From NCBI GenBank assembly GCA_963575745.1, contig CAUYUJ010019948.1, positions 391,918 through 455,917 on the forward strand: a stretch of DNA of 64,000 nt. The letters run 5' to 3'. Position numbers and translations under genes: made by a program. How positions within the stretch are numbered: position 1 is the first letter of the stretch; every line of letters starts with the position of its first letter. Under the pieces are notes generated by a model that was not told where the DNA came from, did no database searches, and saw nothing but the letters and a program-made list of their open reading frames with translations. Below, one piece after another: positions 52,342 through 62,412 of the stretch. This stretch comes from Prorocentrum cordatum (taxonomy: Eukaryota; Sar; Dinophyceae; Prorocentrales; Prorocentraceae).

Positions 52342-55300
52342 TCATTTGTCTTGTCCTTCTTCTTATCATCCTTCTTATCCTTCTTCTTGTCATCCTTCTT
52401 GCCCTCCTTCTTGTTGTCGTCCTTCTTCCCATCCTTCGGGTCTTCCTTTGTCAGGCGCAACTGCACAGAGCGTGCAAGCAGGTCCTCGCTCACGAACACC
52501 ATGGTGCTGCTCCCGAGCATGGCCTCGACGGCGCGCTCCACGAGAAACGGCTCGAGCACCTTCGCGTGGTGGTCGTCGAAATTCAAGGCCAACGCACTGC
52601 GCCCGCTCTCGATGCAGCCGTGCACGCCTGCGCCGCCCGCAGGCGTGCCGAAGTACACCCACCTGGGCTTCCCCGCCTCGTGGCAGAGCTCCTTGAAGCT
52701 CGATGTCGCTGTCGCGCGGGAACCACGGCGCCTCCGTTCCCGCGAGCTGGCGGTAGAGCTTCCGCTTCTTCGCGGCCGCAATCACGAAGGCCTTCTCGGG
52801 GCGGACGGCTGTTGCAGCTTCGTCGCGCGCCTCGGCGCCGCAATCAGCGCCCTCGTCCTCTTGGAGAGGGTGGCAGTACCCCGGCCTCTCTCGCTCCCCG
52901 GCCCCCGCCTCGGCGACGCACTGGCCGACCATGCTGGCCAAGCTGGTCTCCCGAACCTGCTTGGGCACGAGGGCGTGGCTCTTCTGCGGCAGGACAGGCA
53001 CGTTCCTCATCACTTCGTTGAAGAGGGGGCTGCCCGCGTCCACGAACTGCCTGATCCTGGCCATTTGCTTCGGCTTCCTGCCCTTGTAGCAGAGCAACGT
53101 GACCTCGTGCGAACGCGAGTTCGCCAGGCCTCGCTGCCTCTGGAAGTGGCCGTACTGCTGCATCTGCTTCGTGTTGTAGGCGAGGTGGTATGTGACCGTG
53201 CGGAACTTGTTTGCGGCGAGGTTCTGGATCTTCGGGAGGTTCGACTGCGAGCGGCCCGTCAGCACCCACAGCACGTCCCGTCCACCGACCATCAGCGGTT
53301 CCAGGGACTTCAGGTAGCGCGTGAAATCCAACTCGTCCAGCGCGGGCTCGCGGTGCGTGAGGCCTTGCCCCTCGAAGACGCAGCACAACTTCGCATTCTT
53401 GACATCGTAGAAGCCCATCGCTGATGCATTCTCTGTGAGGTTCTGGTATAGGCGTGTCTTAGTAACCGAAGCGTTGATATCCATGGCGCTGCCCTCCGCC
53501 GTGATCACGACGACCCGCGTATCCAGCTGGCTAGAGCACTGCTGCTCGCACAGCGCCTTGAAGTTATTCACGTCGCTCGGGGAGACGTCGATATTCTTCT
53601 TGTCCTCGGAGGCCGCCTCCGCTGTTCCAGCGCCGCCCGCTGTTGCAGCACCGACCGCGTCGCTGTCTGCAGGCTTTTGCTTTGACGGTTCCTGGGGGTT
53701 TCCCGCGAGGGAGTCGTGCGCGATTTGGAACTTCTCGAAGAACCTCTTGTTCACTCGGACGCTCCTGTGGAACTTGTCCATGTTGTAGCGCTCGGCGCGC
53801 GGCTGGGTGAGGGCGCCAGAGATCTCCGGCTTGTAGAAGTCCTGGCCCATTTCGAGGAAGTGTTTCATCGCCAGCCGCAGCGCCTCGGTCGGGAGTGACT
53901 GCACCCAGGTCGGGTCCTTGTCAGGCTCCTCAGTCTTCTCGAAGAACTTGAGCGGCGAGTCGGGGTATTGCCTCGCCATGACCATGACTTTTCTCTCGGC
54001 GGCGCTATCCTGTGTGTATGTTGTTTCAGTGCTGTTGCAGCCAGTGCTCCCTTTGAACAAGTCTGGGTACTGTTTCAGAAAGTTCGCCACGTACTTCTTC
54101 GCCCACAAGATCTCGCCCACTGCCTGGCCGATGGTGGAGGCGCTGTACGGGTCCTTCACGCTCTTCCGCCACATCCGCGTGTACAGGCTTTCCAAGACGC
54201 ACCCCAGCGAGGTAGCGCCCGTCTTCGCGATGATCGTCCCAAGCTGTGTGGGCCTGTCCAGCAGATTGTCTCGCCCCCAGCGGTTCACGGCGGCATCCAA
54301 AAGCAGCAATGCCCCCGGGCACTTGTCGAGAGCGAGCCAGTTGACCATGTGCGTCTTGACGGTCCTCAGGCTGGGGCAGTGCAAAAGTCCCCACTTTATG
54401 TTTTTCTCCAACCACGCCTGCACCTTCTCTGCCGAGGGTTTCCCGCCAGCTGGCCCGCCGCTCTTCAAGATTTCCGCCGCACGTGCCACGATGCGCAGGA
54501 GGTTCTGGTTCTCGAGCCCGAGGAAATCGCGCAGGAGCTCGTTGCGGGATCTCTGGTTGACAGACCACTTGAACTTGTTCTCCTCGACCTCCTTAGCCGT
54601 GCGCCCCAAGATCTGCGCGAAATCGAAGGGCCAATCCAGAATCAAGTCCTCCACCGCTTCTACGGCCTGCCTGTTGCCTTCCTCTTTCGCCCAGTAGTAG
54701 ACCAACCAGACAGCGTTGACCACGACGTCACTGCCCAAACGCTTGAACTTGCCGATCTCGGGCACAGCGGTCTGGTTCACATTGGTGATCATGATGGGGA
54801 TCTCGAATCCTTTCTCAACCTGCTTCGGGATGTTCCAACGCCTGCCACCCTTGACCTGGCTTAGCGTCTCCACGATGCGCCGCCGCGGGTTACCCTGGGC
54901 TGCGCACTCGACGTCGCCAGCGCCCTCAAGAGAGTCGTTCGCTGTTTCAGCCGCGTCGTCCGTCGGCACGTTCCGCATGCACATGTCCGCAGCCACGTTC
55001 TCCACCTTGCCCACCGTGATATTCTCCTCCAGGAAACTGTTGTCGATGGGCGCCGTATACGCCAGGTTAAGATAGGCATTCCTACGCTCGCCCTTCTCGT
55101 TGCACCCTTCGATGATCTTGGCGAGCTTCTCCTGCAATGGAGTTCTCTCATTGCTGTCCTTATTCGAGATCTTCTTCGGCTGGTCCTCCTGCGACTTGTC
55201 TGGCTTCTCCCTCTTCGCCTGCGCGGCCCTCTCGGCGACGCGCTTCGGCATGGTCTTGAGAAGCCGTTTGAAGTCAGTCTCGATGAGGGGGAAAACCTTA

Positions 55301-55344
55301 TCGGCCCAGAAGTCCTTGAACGGCTGCGCCGCGGCGCCGCTCAT
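52317..55344 (-). CDS. Large single-exon gene (about 1008 codons), methylase-like C-terminus, one frameshift
   Basis: Start chosen at 55344 (MSGAAAQPFKDFWADKVFPL), since the 89 codons before it are of a different character. The first 200 residues are charged (KPDKSQEDQPKKISNKDSNE). The middle is well mixed and non-repetitive, clearly coding (WLVYYWAKEEGNRQAVEAVE; LFKGSTGCNSTETTYTQDSA). At 52698 one extra C breaks the frame; skipping it continues to FKELCHEAGKPRWVYFGTPA, GGAGVHGCIESGRSALALNF and DDHH. G-T-P-A-G-G-A-G...GR-A-L...D resembles the AdoMet site of N4/N6 DNA methylases. The tail is Lys/Asp (KKDDKKKDKKDDKKKDK) and ends in the shared 3' module. No named family. Confidence 0.7.
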
Positions 55345-55699
55345 CGCGCTCAGGCGGGCTGGTTCAGCTGCGGGCTGGCCGTTCCACCTCGCGCGCCTGT
55401 TGCAGGTCGGGCTGGAGCCGTGGTGGGAATAGAATTGGGCAATGATGGAAGAAGAGGGGCCGTTGTAGCCGATGGAACGTCCAGAGGGCGGATAGGAAGC
55501 ATAGCGAAAATAGCCGCAACCAATTCTAGACGAACTCACGGATGTCGGAAGTCGCCCATTCCCTCGAAGCAATGCGAAGATTAATGCATTTTCAGCGAGC
55601 GAGGGCGCCAAGAGCCTGTCGAGTTCTCCCCAGATGGCCTACCAGCTCTTGATGGGTGGGCCCAGAGATTTTGCAAGACCCCAACGGCACCAAGAAATT

Positions 55700-55880
55700 C
55701 TAACTACCCTAAGGGCCTCAAGAGGAGATCCCAGAAATTCTATCTCCCCACAGGGCCTCAAGAGAGATTGCCAGAAATTCCTCGCCCCTCAGGGCGTCAA
55801 GAGGAGATCCCAATCTTCAACGCACTCATTTTTTGAGTCCTAGTAGATCCAGAACCCCATAAATCTGTTATGCTTTCGAG
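55700..55880 (+). repeat. 185-base dispersed repeat (copy 1)
   Basis: CTAAGGGCCTCAAGAGGAGA through CCCCATAAATCTGTTAT; about 93-95 percent identical by eye to 59946-60125. Confidence 0.9.
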
Positions 55881-56421
55881 ATTCGCTGCCAGGCCGAAGG
55901 TTTCGACTGACTGCGCTAGCCGATAGAACAGAGAACAGCTACAGCGCGCCCCCCCTCCCCCCCCGCCCTCGCGGCGGACAGCGTCGGATAATTCATGTAG
56001 TCGGGGGGGGGGAGCCCTGGGGGGCCCTGGAGCCATGGGGCGTTGATCCGATCGGCATAAGCCCGACACTTGCGCAAACGTCCAGTGGTGCCAGTGGGGG
56101 GGGGGGGGCGCGCGCTGCGGGGCGGGGGATGAGACGGCGCGCATGCTGCAGCCCGCGCGGCCTCGCATGGAGCGCGCGCGTGGCATCGGGCCGACGGACC
56201 GTGGGAAGCAGCCGCGGGGGCGGCGTCCTGCAGGGCACAGAATGCAGATGAGGCCTAAGGATTAAGGGCGAGTCGGGTCGGGTCGTCGTCGCGTCGTCGT
56301 CGTCGTCACGGTCGTCGTCACGGTCGTCAAAATCTCTGATCATATCGCCTCGCCCCCATCTCCCCCCCCCCTCCTCCCCCCATCTACTCCAACGCGCGGC
56401 GCGTGGCGGGCCCTCACCACG
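55880..56421. other. GC-rich intergenic stretch
   Basis: Contains homopolymer G and C runs and a (CGT)n run at 56285-56330. No gene claimed. Confidence 0.4.
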
Positions 56422-57456
56422 CTAGCAGCCCGCAAAATCGCGGTTAGTTTTGGGGTGGTGGCCGACGCGCATGTGAAGAAGGTTGCGCCTGCCATAGTGA
56501 TCACTGCGGATCCCTGAACAGGGCGCGCAGAGCTTCCTGGAACATACACGCTCAGAGAAGCCGCCGCATACGGTGCAGATGTCAACGCTGCGATAGCGGG
56601 CCATCACGTGGCTGCTGCGGTAACCGGGCGCGCCAGCCGCGAGGGGCAAGATCCGGCGGAAGTGCGGTGCGATCCACGGCGCAGTGGCTGGCCAGCCGAA
56701 GTCGTTGGCCTCAGACCCCTCGGGCACCTCCAAGGCTTGCCCCGCTGGTGCCGGTGGAGGCAGCCCAGGCTGCCCAGGCTGCACAGCGACAGGAGGAGGC
56801 TGCCCTGCGGCAGCGACAGGAAGTGCTGGGTGTGGGAGTGGGGGCGCCGCCCCTGCGCCACCCGGAGCTGCAGCGGCGCCCACAGGGCCTGCGGCCGCAG
56901 CGCCACCACCACCAGCAGCTGGCACATGAACCGCATGCTGGAACACGGCGGCGGCCCCCGGGGCGCACTGGTCGTCGCCGCCGCCGCCCACCACGACTCC
57001 ATCTCCATTGATGGTCACACCGCCCACCACGACTCCATCTCCATTGATGGCCACACGAAGCTGGAGCTGGATGCGAATCGTCGTCGACGGCCCAGATGCT
57101 GCCATCGCGGCCATCGCGGCGAGCGTCGACGCCGCGTCGACGCCTGAGTCCGAGGCGGGGGGGGGTCGCCTGCTCAGGCTGAGGAGGAGTACAGCCGAAA
57201 CACTGGACCTTCGCACTGCAGACGGCTGAGGCTGAGGCAGCGACGCCGACGGACGGTGACGACGACGACGGGTCACGGGCCATGGGCCACCGGCCACGGG
57301 GGAGACCGTCGGACCGTCGGGGGGCGCCGCACGATGACTCATCTGCGAGGGCCCTCCGTCGGGAGGCCCCTCGACCACTCGGCCCTCCCGACGGGAGTCG
57401 ACAGCCAGGGCCCGAGAATCCGATCGTATGTTAGAGCTCCAATGGAGCTCTAACAT
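56422..57456 (-). CDS. Hypothetical protein with Cys-rich C-terminal domain
   Basis: One open frame of 344 codons. The first 110 are Ser/Pro/Arg-rich and the true start may be internal (for example MAAMAASGPSTTIRIQLQLR). Two tandem copies of VAINGDGVVVGG / VTINGDGVVVGG follow, then a long Ala/Gly/Pro region. The last 80 residues look structured: WPATAPWIAPHFRRILPLAA, then VDICTVCGGFSERVCSRKLC, APCSGIRSDHYGRRNL and HMRVGHHPKTNRDFAGC. The CxxC...C...CxxC spacing suggests a zinc-binding knuckle, of a kind I recall at the ends of dinoflagellate multicopy proteins. Confidence 0.45.
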   Translation of the reverse strand: MLELHWSSNIRSDSRALAVDSRREGRVVEGPPDGGPSQMSHRAAPPDGPTVSPVAGGPWPVTRRRRHRPSASLPQPQPSAVRRSSVSAVLLLSLSRRPPPASDSGVDAASTLAAMAAMAASGPSTTIRIQLQLRVAINGDGVVVGGVTINGDGVVVGGGGDDQCAPGAAAVFQHAVHVPAAGGGGAAAAGPVGAAAAPGGAGAAPPLPHPALPVAAAGQPPPVAVQPGQPGLPPPAPAGQALEVPEGSEANDFGWPATAPWIAPHFRRILPLAAGAPGYRSSHVMARYRSVDICTVCGGFSERVCSRKLCAPCSGIRSDHYGRRNLLHMRVGHHPKTNRDFAGC

Positions 57457-58375
57457 CGCATGTTAGATTATGTTAGAGCTCCCTGGGAGCTCTAACATCG
57501 CATGTTAGAGCTCCGTGGGAGCTCTGAGGCGGCGGCGGCGGCGGCGGCGGGTAGGTTAGAGCTACCAGGGAGCTCTAACATAGCATGTTAGAGCTCCCAG
57601 GGAGCTCTAACATGCTATATTAGAGCTCCCATGTTAGAGCTCCCTGGGAGCTCTAAAATACCGAGCTCCAACGGAGCTTTAACATAGCATGTTAGAGCTC
57701 AGTGGGAGCTCCCTGGGAGCTCTAACATGGTATGTTAGAGCTCCGTGGGAGCTCTAACATGGCTTGTTAGAGCTCCAACGGAGCTCTAACATAGCATGTT
57801 CGAGTATGTTAGAGCTCCCTGGGAGCTCTAACATGGTAGAGCTCCGTGGGAGCTCTAACATGGTATGTTAGAGCTCCGTGGGAGCTCTAACATGGATGTT
57901 AGAGCTCTCTATGGCTCCCTGGGAGCTCTAACATGAGAGCTCCGGGAGCTCTAACATATCTGTTAGAGCTCCCTGGGAGCTCTAACATACGATGTTAGAG
58001 CTCCGTGGGAGCTCCCTGGGAGATGTTAGAGCTCCAACAGAGCTCTAACATAGCATGTTCGAGTATGTTAGAGCTCCCTGGGAGCTCAAACATGGTATGT
58101 TAGAGCTCCGAGGGAGCTCTAACATGGCATGTTGGAGCTCCGATGGAGTTCTAACATGGCATGTTAGCCTTGAGCTCTAACATAGGATGTTGTTAGAGAT
58201 CCCTTGGAGCTCTAGCATGGCATGTTAGAGCTCCCATGGAACTCTAACATGATATGTAAGAGCTCCTTGGGAGCTCTAACGTGTTGTGTTAGATTTCGGT
58301 GTGAGGGCTGTGAACTCTAACATGCTATGTTAGAGCTCGATGGGGGCTCTGGCGTAGCATGTTAGAGCTCCCATC
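57425..58375. repeat. Palindromic GAGCTC satellite (array 1)
   Basis: About 25 units of TGTTAGAGCTCC, 3-4 bases, GGAGCTCTAACA, each a near-perfect hairpin, joined by TGGTA/TAGCA-type spacers. A (GGC)n insert lies at 57530-57552. Confidence 0.95.
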
Positions 58376-58390
58376 GAGCCGCCCCCCCCG

Positions 58391-58423
<33 letters not shown>

Positions 58424-58446
58424 TCGTCGTCGTCGTCGTCGTCCCA
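58376..58446 (-). repeat. (GTC)n module next to the satellite
   Basis: On the minus strand: (GAC)n, GGCGGGGGGG, CGGCTCGATGGGAGCTCTAA. The same order is found on the plus strand at 63912-64000. Confidence 0.9.
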
Positions 58447-59095
58447 TCGGCCCCCCACCCCCCTCCTTTAAAGCGCACATAAGTAAGGAAACATGTCCGA
58501 ACACGGCCGCACTCTCGCACGCACCGTTGCCCTGTCCTCGACCTCGAGAACGAAGGCTTCCCCCTTGAAAGGCGGGGGCACAGGGGTGGGGCCCTGTCTT
58601 CGACCACGGTGAAACATGGGGGTGGGGCCCTGTCTTCGACCACGGTGAAACATGAATAGGGCGCGGCCCTCCCCGCCCTCGCGGGGCGGCCTTGCTCCCT
58701 GGGGCGTGGTCGGGGATCAGGGGCGGAGGGGATTCAGGGACTTCTGAATTGGAACTAGAAGGTGGGGGGGAGGAGGATGAGGAGAAGGAGGAGGAGGGGG
58801 AAGGCTTCACCGCCCTCCACGCACCGCCGACTTTCATCATGTATCCGTCCCGTGCTGGCGAGCTCTTCACTGAGAAAGTACCCACTCCTGGCAATATGAA
58901 GACGCGCTTCTCGTTGAGCTCCGTAATGAGTGCTATGGCCAGCGATTGAAGCATGGCCGCCGTGGTAACCAAGTTGGCGCCGCCCCCAACCGATAGCCTC
59001 TTCGTCAGCGCCTGAGGGGAGATCGATCTATGGCCGTGAGCGCGGTATACCGCGATTTCGCTCTTGCCACGGAGTTTCAAGACCTTCGGGGCCAT
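58421..59095 (-). CDS. HU-like (histone-like) DNA-binding protein
   Basis: Start MAPKVLKLRGKSEIAVYRAH. Residues 25-100 contain ISPQALTKRL, MLQSLAIALITELNEKRVFI, LPGVGTFSVKSSPARDG and GAWRAVKPSP, which follow the HU/IHF-type order (two helices, then LPG-G-F-V beta start, then a short arm). Dinoflagellates use HU-like histone-like proteins on chromosomal DNA. The rest is a Ser/Pro tail with a duplicated HVSPWSKTGPHP, then runs into the (GTC)n array, so the real end is probably before 58500 or in another exon. A spliced-leader-like sequence lies 49 bases upstream of the ATG. Confidence 0.5.
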
Positions 59096-59144
59096 CGGAA
59101 CGAAAGGCGGCAGGCCCTCGATAGAGCAAACTCGCCATCAACTT

Positions 59145-59165
59145 CTCGAGCCAAGCGAGACTACG
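59145..59165 (-). other. Spliced-leader-like relic upstream of the HU-like gene
   Basis: On the minus strand CGTAGTCTCGCTTGGCTCGA then G. The leader is CCGTAG, CCATTT, TGGCTCAAG: the outer parts match with one substitution and a one-base length change in the middle. Confidence 0.35.
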
Positions 59166-59449
59166 TACAATCAGATGGTGCGGGCCAGGAAACTGGAGGA
59201 TTCCAGAGCGGTTGTGGGTACTTCAGGCCAGGGTCAGGATGAGCATTGGGAGAGCCTACTGGGGGACCCAAGGATGAGCCAGCACAGGAAGGCCCCAGCA
59301 TAATTGCGCGAAGCTGCTGCGAGAAGCCCGATGGGGACTGTGACAAGGGAATGCGGCGGCACGCCGCTGTGAGAAGACTTATACGACAACGCTACCCGTG
59401 TGAGAAGCTACTGCCGCAGGCAGCGGCCCGCGTGAGGTCACTCGGTCAT

Positions 59450-59625
59450 CCTTCTTCGTATGGTAGCTTGGATTATTATGGTAATGTGGTTTATTATGGT
59501 AGCTGGGTTGCTTAGGACAGCGTGGCTTCTCATGGTAGTTTGGTCTCTCATGGTAGCTGGGTTTCTTATGGTAGAGCAGCCTATCATGGAAGCTTGGATT
59601 ATTTATCTGGCATATGTCCTGACAC
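59450..59625. repeat. Degenerate TATGGTAGCTKGG repeat
   Basis: About seven 24-27 base units of CTYATGGTAGYTTGG type. Confidence 0.75.
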
Positions 59626-59634
59626 GTTCGGCCC

Positions 59635-59940
59635 CCACGGAGCCCTAACATGCGATGTTCGAGCCCCCAGGGAGCTCTAACATGACATGTTAGAGCTCCC
59701 ACGGAGCTCTAACATACTATGTTAGAGCTCCCAGGGAGCTCTAACATAATCTAACATGCTATGTTAGAGCTCCCTTGAAGCTCTAACATATGATGTTAGA
59801 GCCCCCGTGGAACTCTCACATCATCCAACATGCTATGTTAGAGCTCCCAGGGAACTCTATCATAATCTAACAACCTGCTATACCAGAGCTCCGCTGGAGC
59901 TCTAACATGCCATGTTACAGCTCCCTGGGGCTCTAACATC
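59635..59940. repeat. Palindromic GAGCTC satellite (array 2)
   Basis: About eight units, some with AATCTAACA linkers between hairpins. Confidence 0.9.
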
Positions 59941-59945
59941 ATCTA

Positions 59946-60125
59946 ACCACCCTAAGGGCCTCAAGAGGAGATCCCAGAAATTCTATCTCCCCACAGGGCC
60001 CCAAGAGAGATTGCCAGAAATTCCTCGCCCATCAGGGCGTCAAGATGAGATCCCAATCTTCAACACATTCATTTTTTCAGTCCTACTAGATGCAGAACCC
60101 CATAAATATGTTATTATTTCGAATT
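59946..60125 (+). repeat. 185-base dispersed repeat (copy 2)
   Basis: Same orientation as copy 1; it directly follows the satellite. Confidence 0.9.
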
Positions 60126-60228
60126 CGTTGGCCCGCTGCACGGGCGCACCGCGTGAGCGCGGCGAAGGGGCCAGCGCGCGAGCCAGGCTGCGCGCCTCCG
60201 ACATCGGCTACCAGACGCCCATGCGAGG

Positions 60229-61056
60229 TCACTTGTCCTGCTGCTGAGCTAACTGGTCCTGCTGCTTGTCCTGCTGCTTGAGCTCCTCCACTTCTGATCG
60301 AGCTCCTCGACTTTCTTCTGCAGGTCCTGGGGCGCCTGTCCCTGTGCCCGCAGGAGGTCCAGAATCTGATCCATCTTCTCGTCCATGTTCTGTGCCATAA
60401 GGTTTGGAGCAGCGTTGGTCAAGAAATTGAGCATCGTGGTGATAACGGTGGTTAGCCCGTCCTGCTGCTGCTGCGTAAGCTTCTGCTGCCACTGCTGTGC
60501 TCCTGCTGTTGCAGCTCCTGCTGCTGCAGTTCCTGATGACGCAGCTCTTGAGCTCTTCCCGCGTTTCCAAGTGTTCTCTCCTGCAGCTGTTCCAGCTTCT
60601 TGCTGATGGCCTTCACTTTGCCATTGCTCTCTGCTCTCTCTGCTCTTGAGCATTGGGCTTCTTCGACGACCTCCAATCACCCGCTTCATCGTTTTTCCGC
60701 TTCGGGGCGTAGCTCGAGTGGAGCACCACAGCGTTCATGATCTTAGAGCACCATGCGGCCTTCTCCTCATCAGTACCCTGTGGACAAGCATTATGCCACC
60801 AGGGATGCTTATTCTTTACATTCTTGGTGTGGTCCGCCGAAATCTGGTGCGTCGGGGCTGCCCATTTCTCGCGCGGTAACCAAAACCACCAGGGCCCCTT
60901 AGGTTCCCCACTCGTCTTCGAAACGTACCCGCGAACTTCTAGCCATGGCGCATCAATGGGTCCAGTGTCAGGGTCCATGCTGACGGTTTCTGGACATGGG
61001 CCAGGCCCCCCTGCGCTGGCCCCCATTTCTGGCATGGCAGCCTGCAGGCGCTGCAA
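60229..61056 (-). pseudogene. Gln-rich coiled-coil ORF, frame changes (possible element ORF1)
   Basis: Frame 60613-61056 reads PWLEVRGYVSKTSGEPKGPW, PTHQISADHTKNVKNKHPWW and AAWCSKIMNAVVLHSSY. Frame 60452-60676 continues with KVKAISKKLEQLQERTLGNA and a Gln/Glu-rich helix. Frame 60249-60689 continues with LTTVITTMLNFLTNAAPNLM and MDEKMDQILDLLRAQGQAPQ, ending in a coiled coil. The frame steps once at each boundary (near 60660 and 60470). It resembles the first ORF of multicopy elements in dinoflagellates, but I cannot name it. Confidence 0.4.
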
Positions 61057-61199
61057 GAAATGCCTTGAGCCGAGGTGCCTGCGCTACAGGAAAGCTGGGT
61101 GATCTGATAAATGGAACCAAGAGGGGTCCAGGAGGCTATTTTGTGGGTTCCCGAGGGGCAGGGCGATTTGAGGGATCCCCCTTCGTTGATCGATTTCCC

Positions 61200-61565
61200 T
61201 CACATGGTAGAGCTCCCAGGGAGCTCTAACATGGCATGTTAGAGCCCCTAGGGAGCTCTATCATGGTATTTTAGAGCTTCAGGGAGCTCGAACAAGCTAT
61301 GTTAGATCTCCCTGGGAGCTCTAACATAGGATGTTAGACCCCCCGTGGAGCTCTAACATGATATGTTAGAGCTCCCGTGGAACTCTACCATGGCATGTTA
61401 GATCTCCCATGGGGCTCTAACATGCTATGTTAGAGCTCCCACGGAGCTGTAACATACGATGTTAGAGCCCCCAGGGGGCTCTAACATACTCCAACATGCT
61501 ATGTTAGAGCTCCGTGGGAGCTCGGGCATGCCATGTTAGAACTCACTGGGAGCTCTAACCTACCC
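61200..61565. repeat. Palindromic GAGCTC satellite (array 3)
   Basis: About ten units; ends at AGCTCTAACCTACC and a (CCG)n run. Confidence 0.95.
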
Positions 61566-62412
61566 GCCGCCGCCGCCGCCCCTTAACAGTTTGACAATCG
61601 ATTGCGCAGGGTCTAAGACCCCCCCGCGAGGGGGGTCTTTACCGTTGCGCAATCGATTGCGAAACAGTTAGGCGCTCCGCCGCCGCCGCCGCCGCCGCCG
61701 CCGCCCCTTAACCGTTTCGCAATCGATTGTGCAACGGTTAAGACCCCCTCTCGCCAGGGGGGGGGCCTTGACCGTTGCGCAATCGATTGTGGAACGGTTA
61801 AGCGCCGCCGCCGCCGCCGCCCCTTGACTGTTTCACAATCGATTGCGCAACGGTTAAGGCCCCCCCCCTCGCCAGGGGAGGGCGTTAACCGTTGCGCAAT
61901 CGATTGTGAAACGGTCAAGCGCCGCAACCGCCGCCGCCGCCGCCGCCGCTCCGCAACCGCTTAACCGTTTCACAATCGATTGCGCAACGGTTAAGACCCC
62001 CCTCTCGCCAGGGGGCCTTAACCGTTGCGCAATCGATTGTCAAACGGTTAAGCGCTCCGCCGCCGCCGCCGCTGCCGCCCCTTAACCGTTTCAAAATCGA
62101 TCGCGCAACGGTTAAGGCCCCCCCGCCCCTCGCCAGGGGGGGGGGGGGGGGAAGGGGCTCAACCGTTGCGCGATCGATTGTGAAACGGTAAAGGCACCCC
62201 CCCCCCTGGCGAGAGGAGGGGGTCTTAACCGTTGCGCAATCGATTGTGAACGGTTAAGGGGCGGCGGCGGCGGCGGCGGCGGCGGCGGCTGAAACCGTTT
62301 GACAATCGATCGCGCAACGGTTAAGCCCCCCCCCTGGCGAGAAGGGGGGGGGGTCTTAACCGTTGCGCAATCGATTGTGAAACGGCTAAGGGGCGGCGGC
62401 GGCGGCGGCGGC
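61566..62412. repeat. ATCGAT-centred satellite forming a large inverted repeat
   Basis: About 13 copies of CCGTTKCRCAATCGATTGYG and CAACGGTTAAG-type sequence, set as opposed pairs around a C-run/CGCCAGG/G-run core and separated by (CCG)n on the left of about 62170 and (GGC)n on the right. Confidence 0.95.

Noticed and set aside
53968-54864. 298-codon plus-strand frame within the large gene
   Set aside because: Antisense shadow; the minus strand has continuous balanced coding for 3 kb.
61040-61090. Spliced-leader relic ahead of the Gln-rich ORF
   Set aside because: Only the 8-base GGCTCAAG end matches; the middle is too long and different, so chance is likely.
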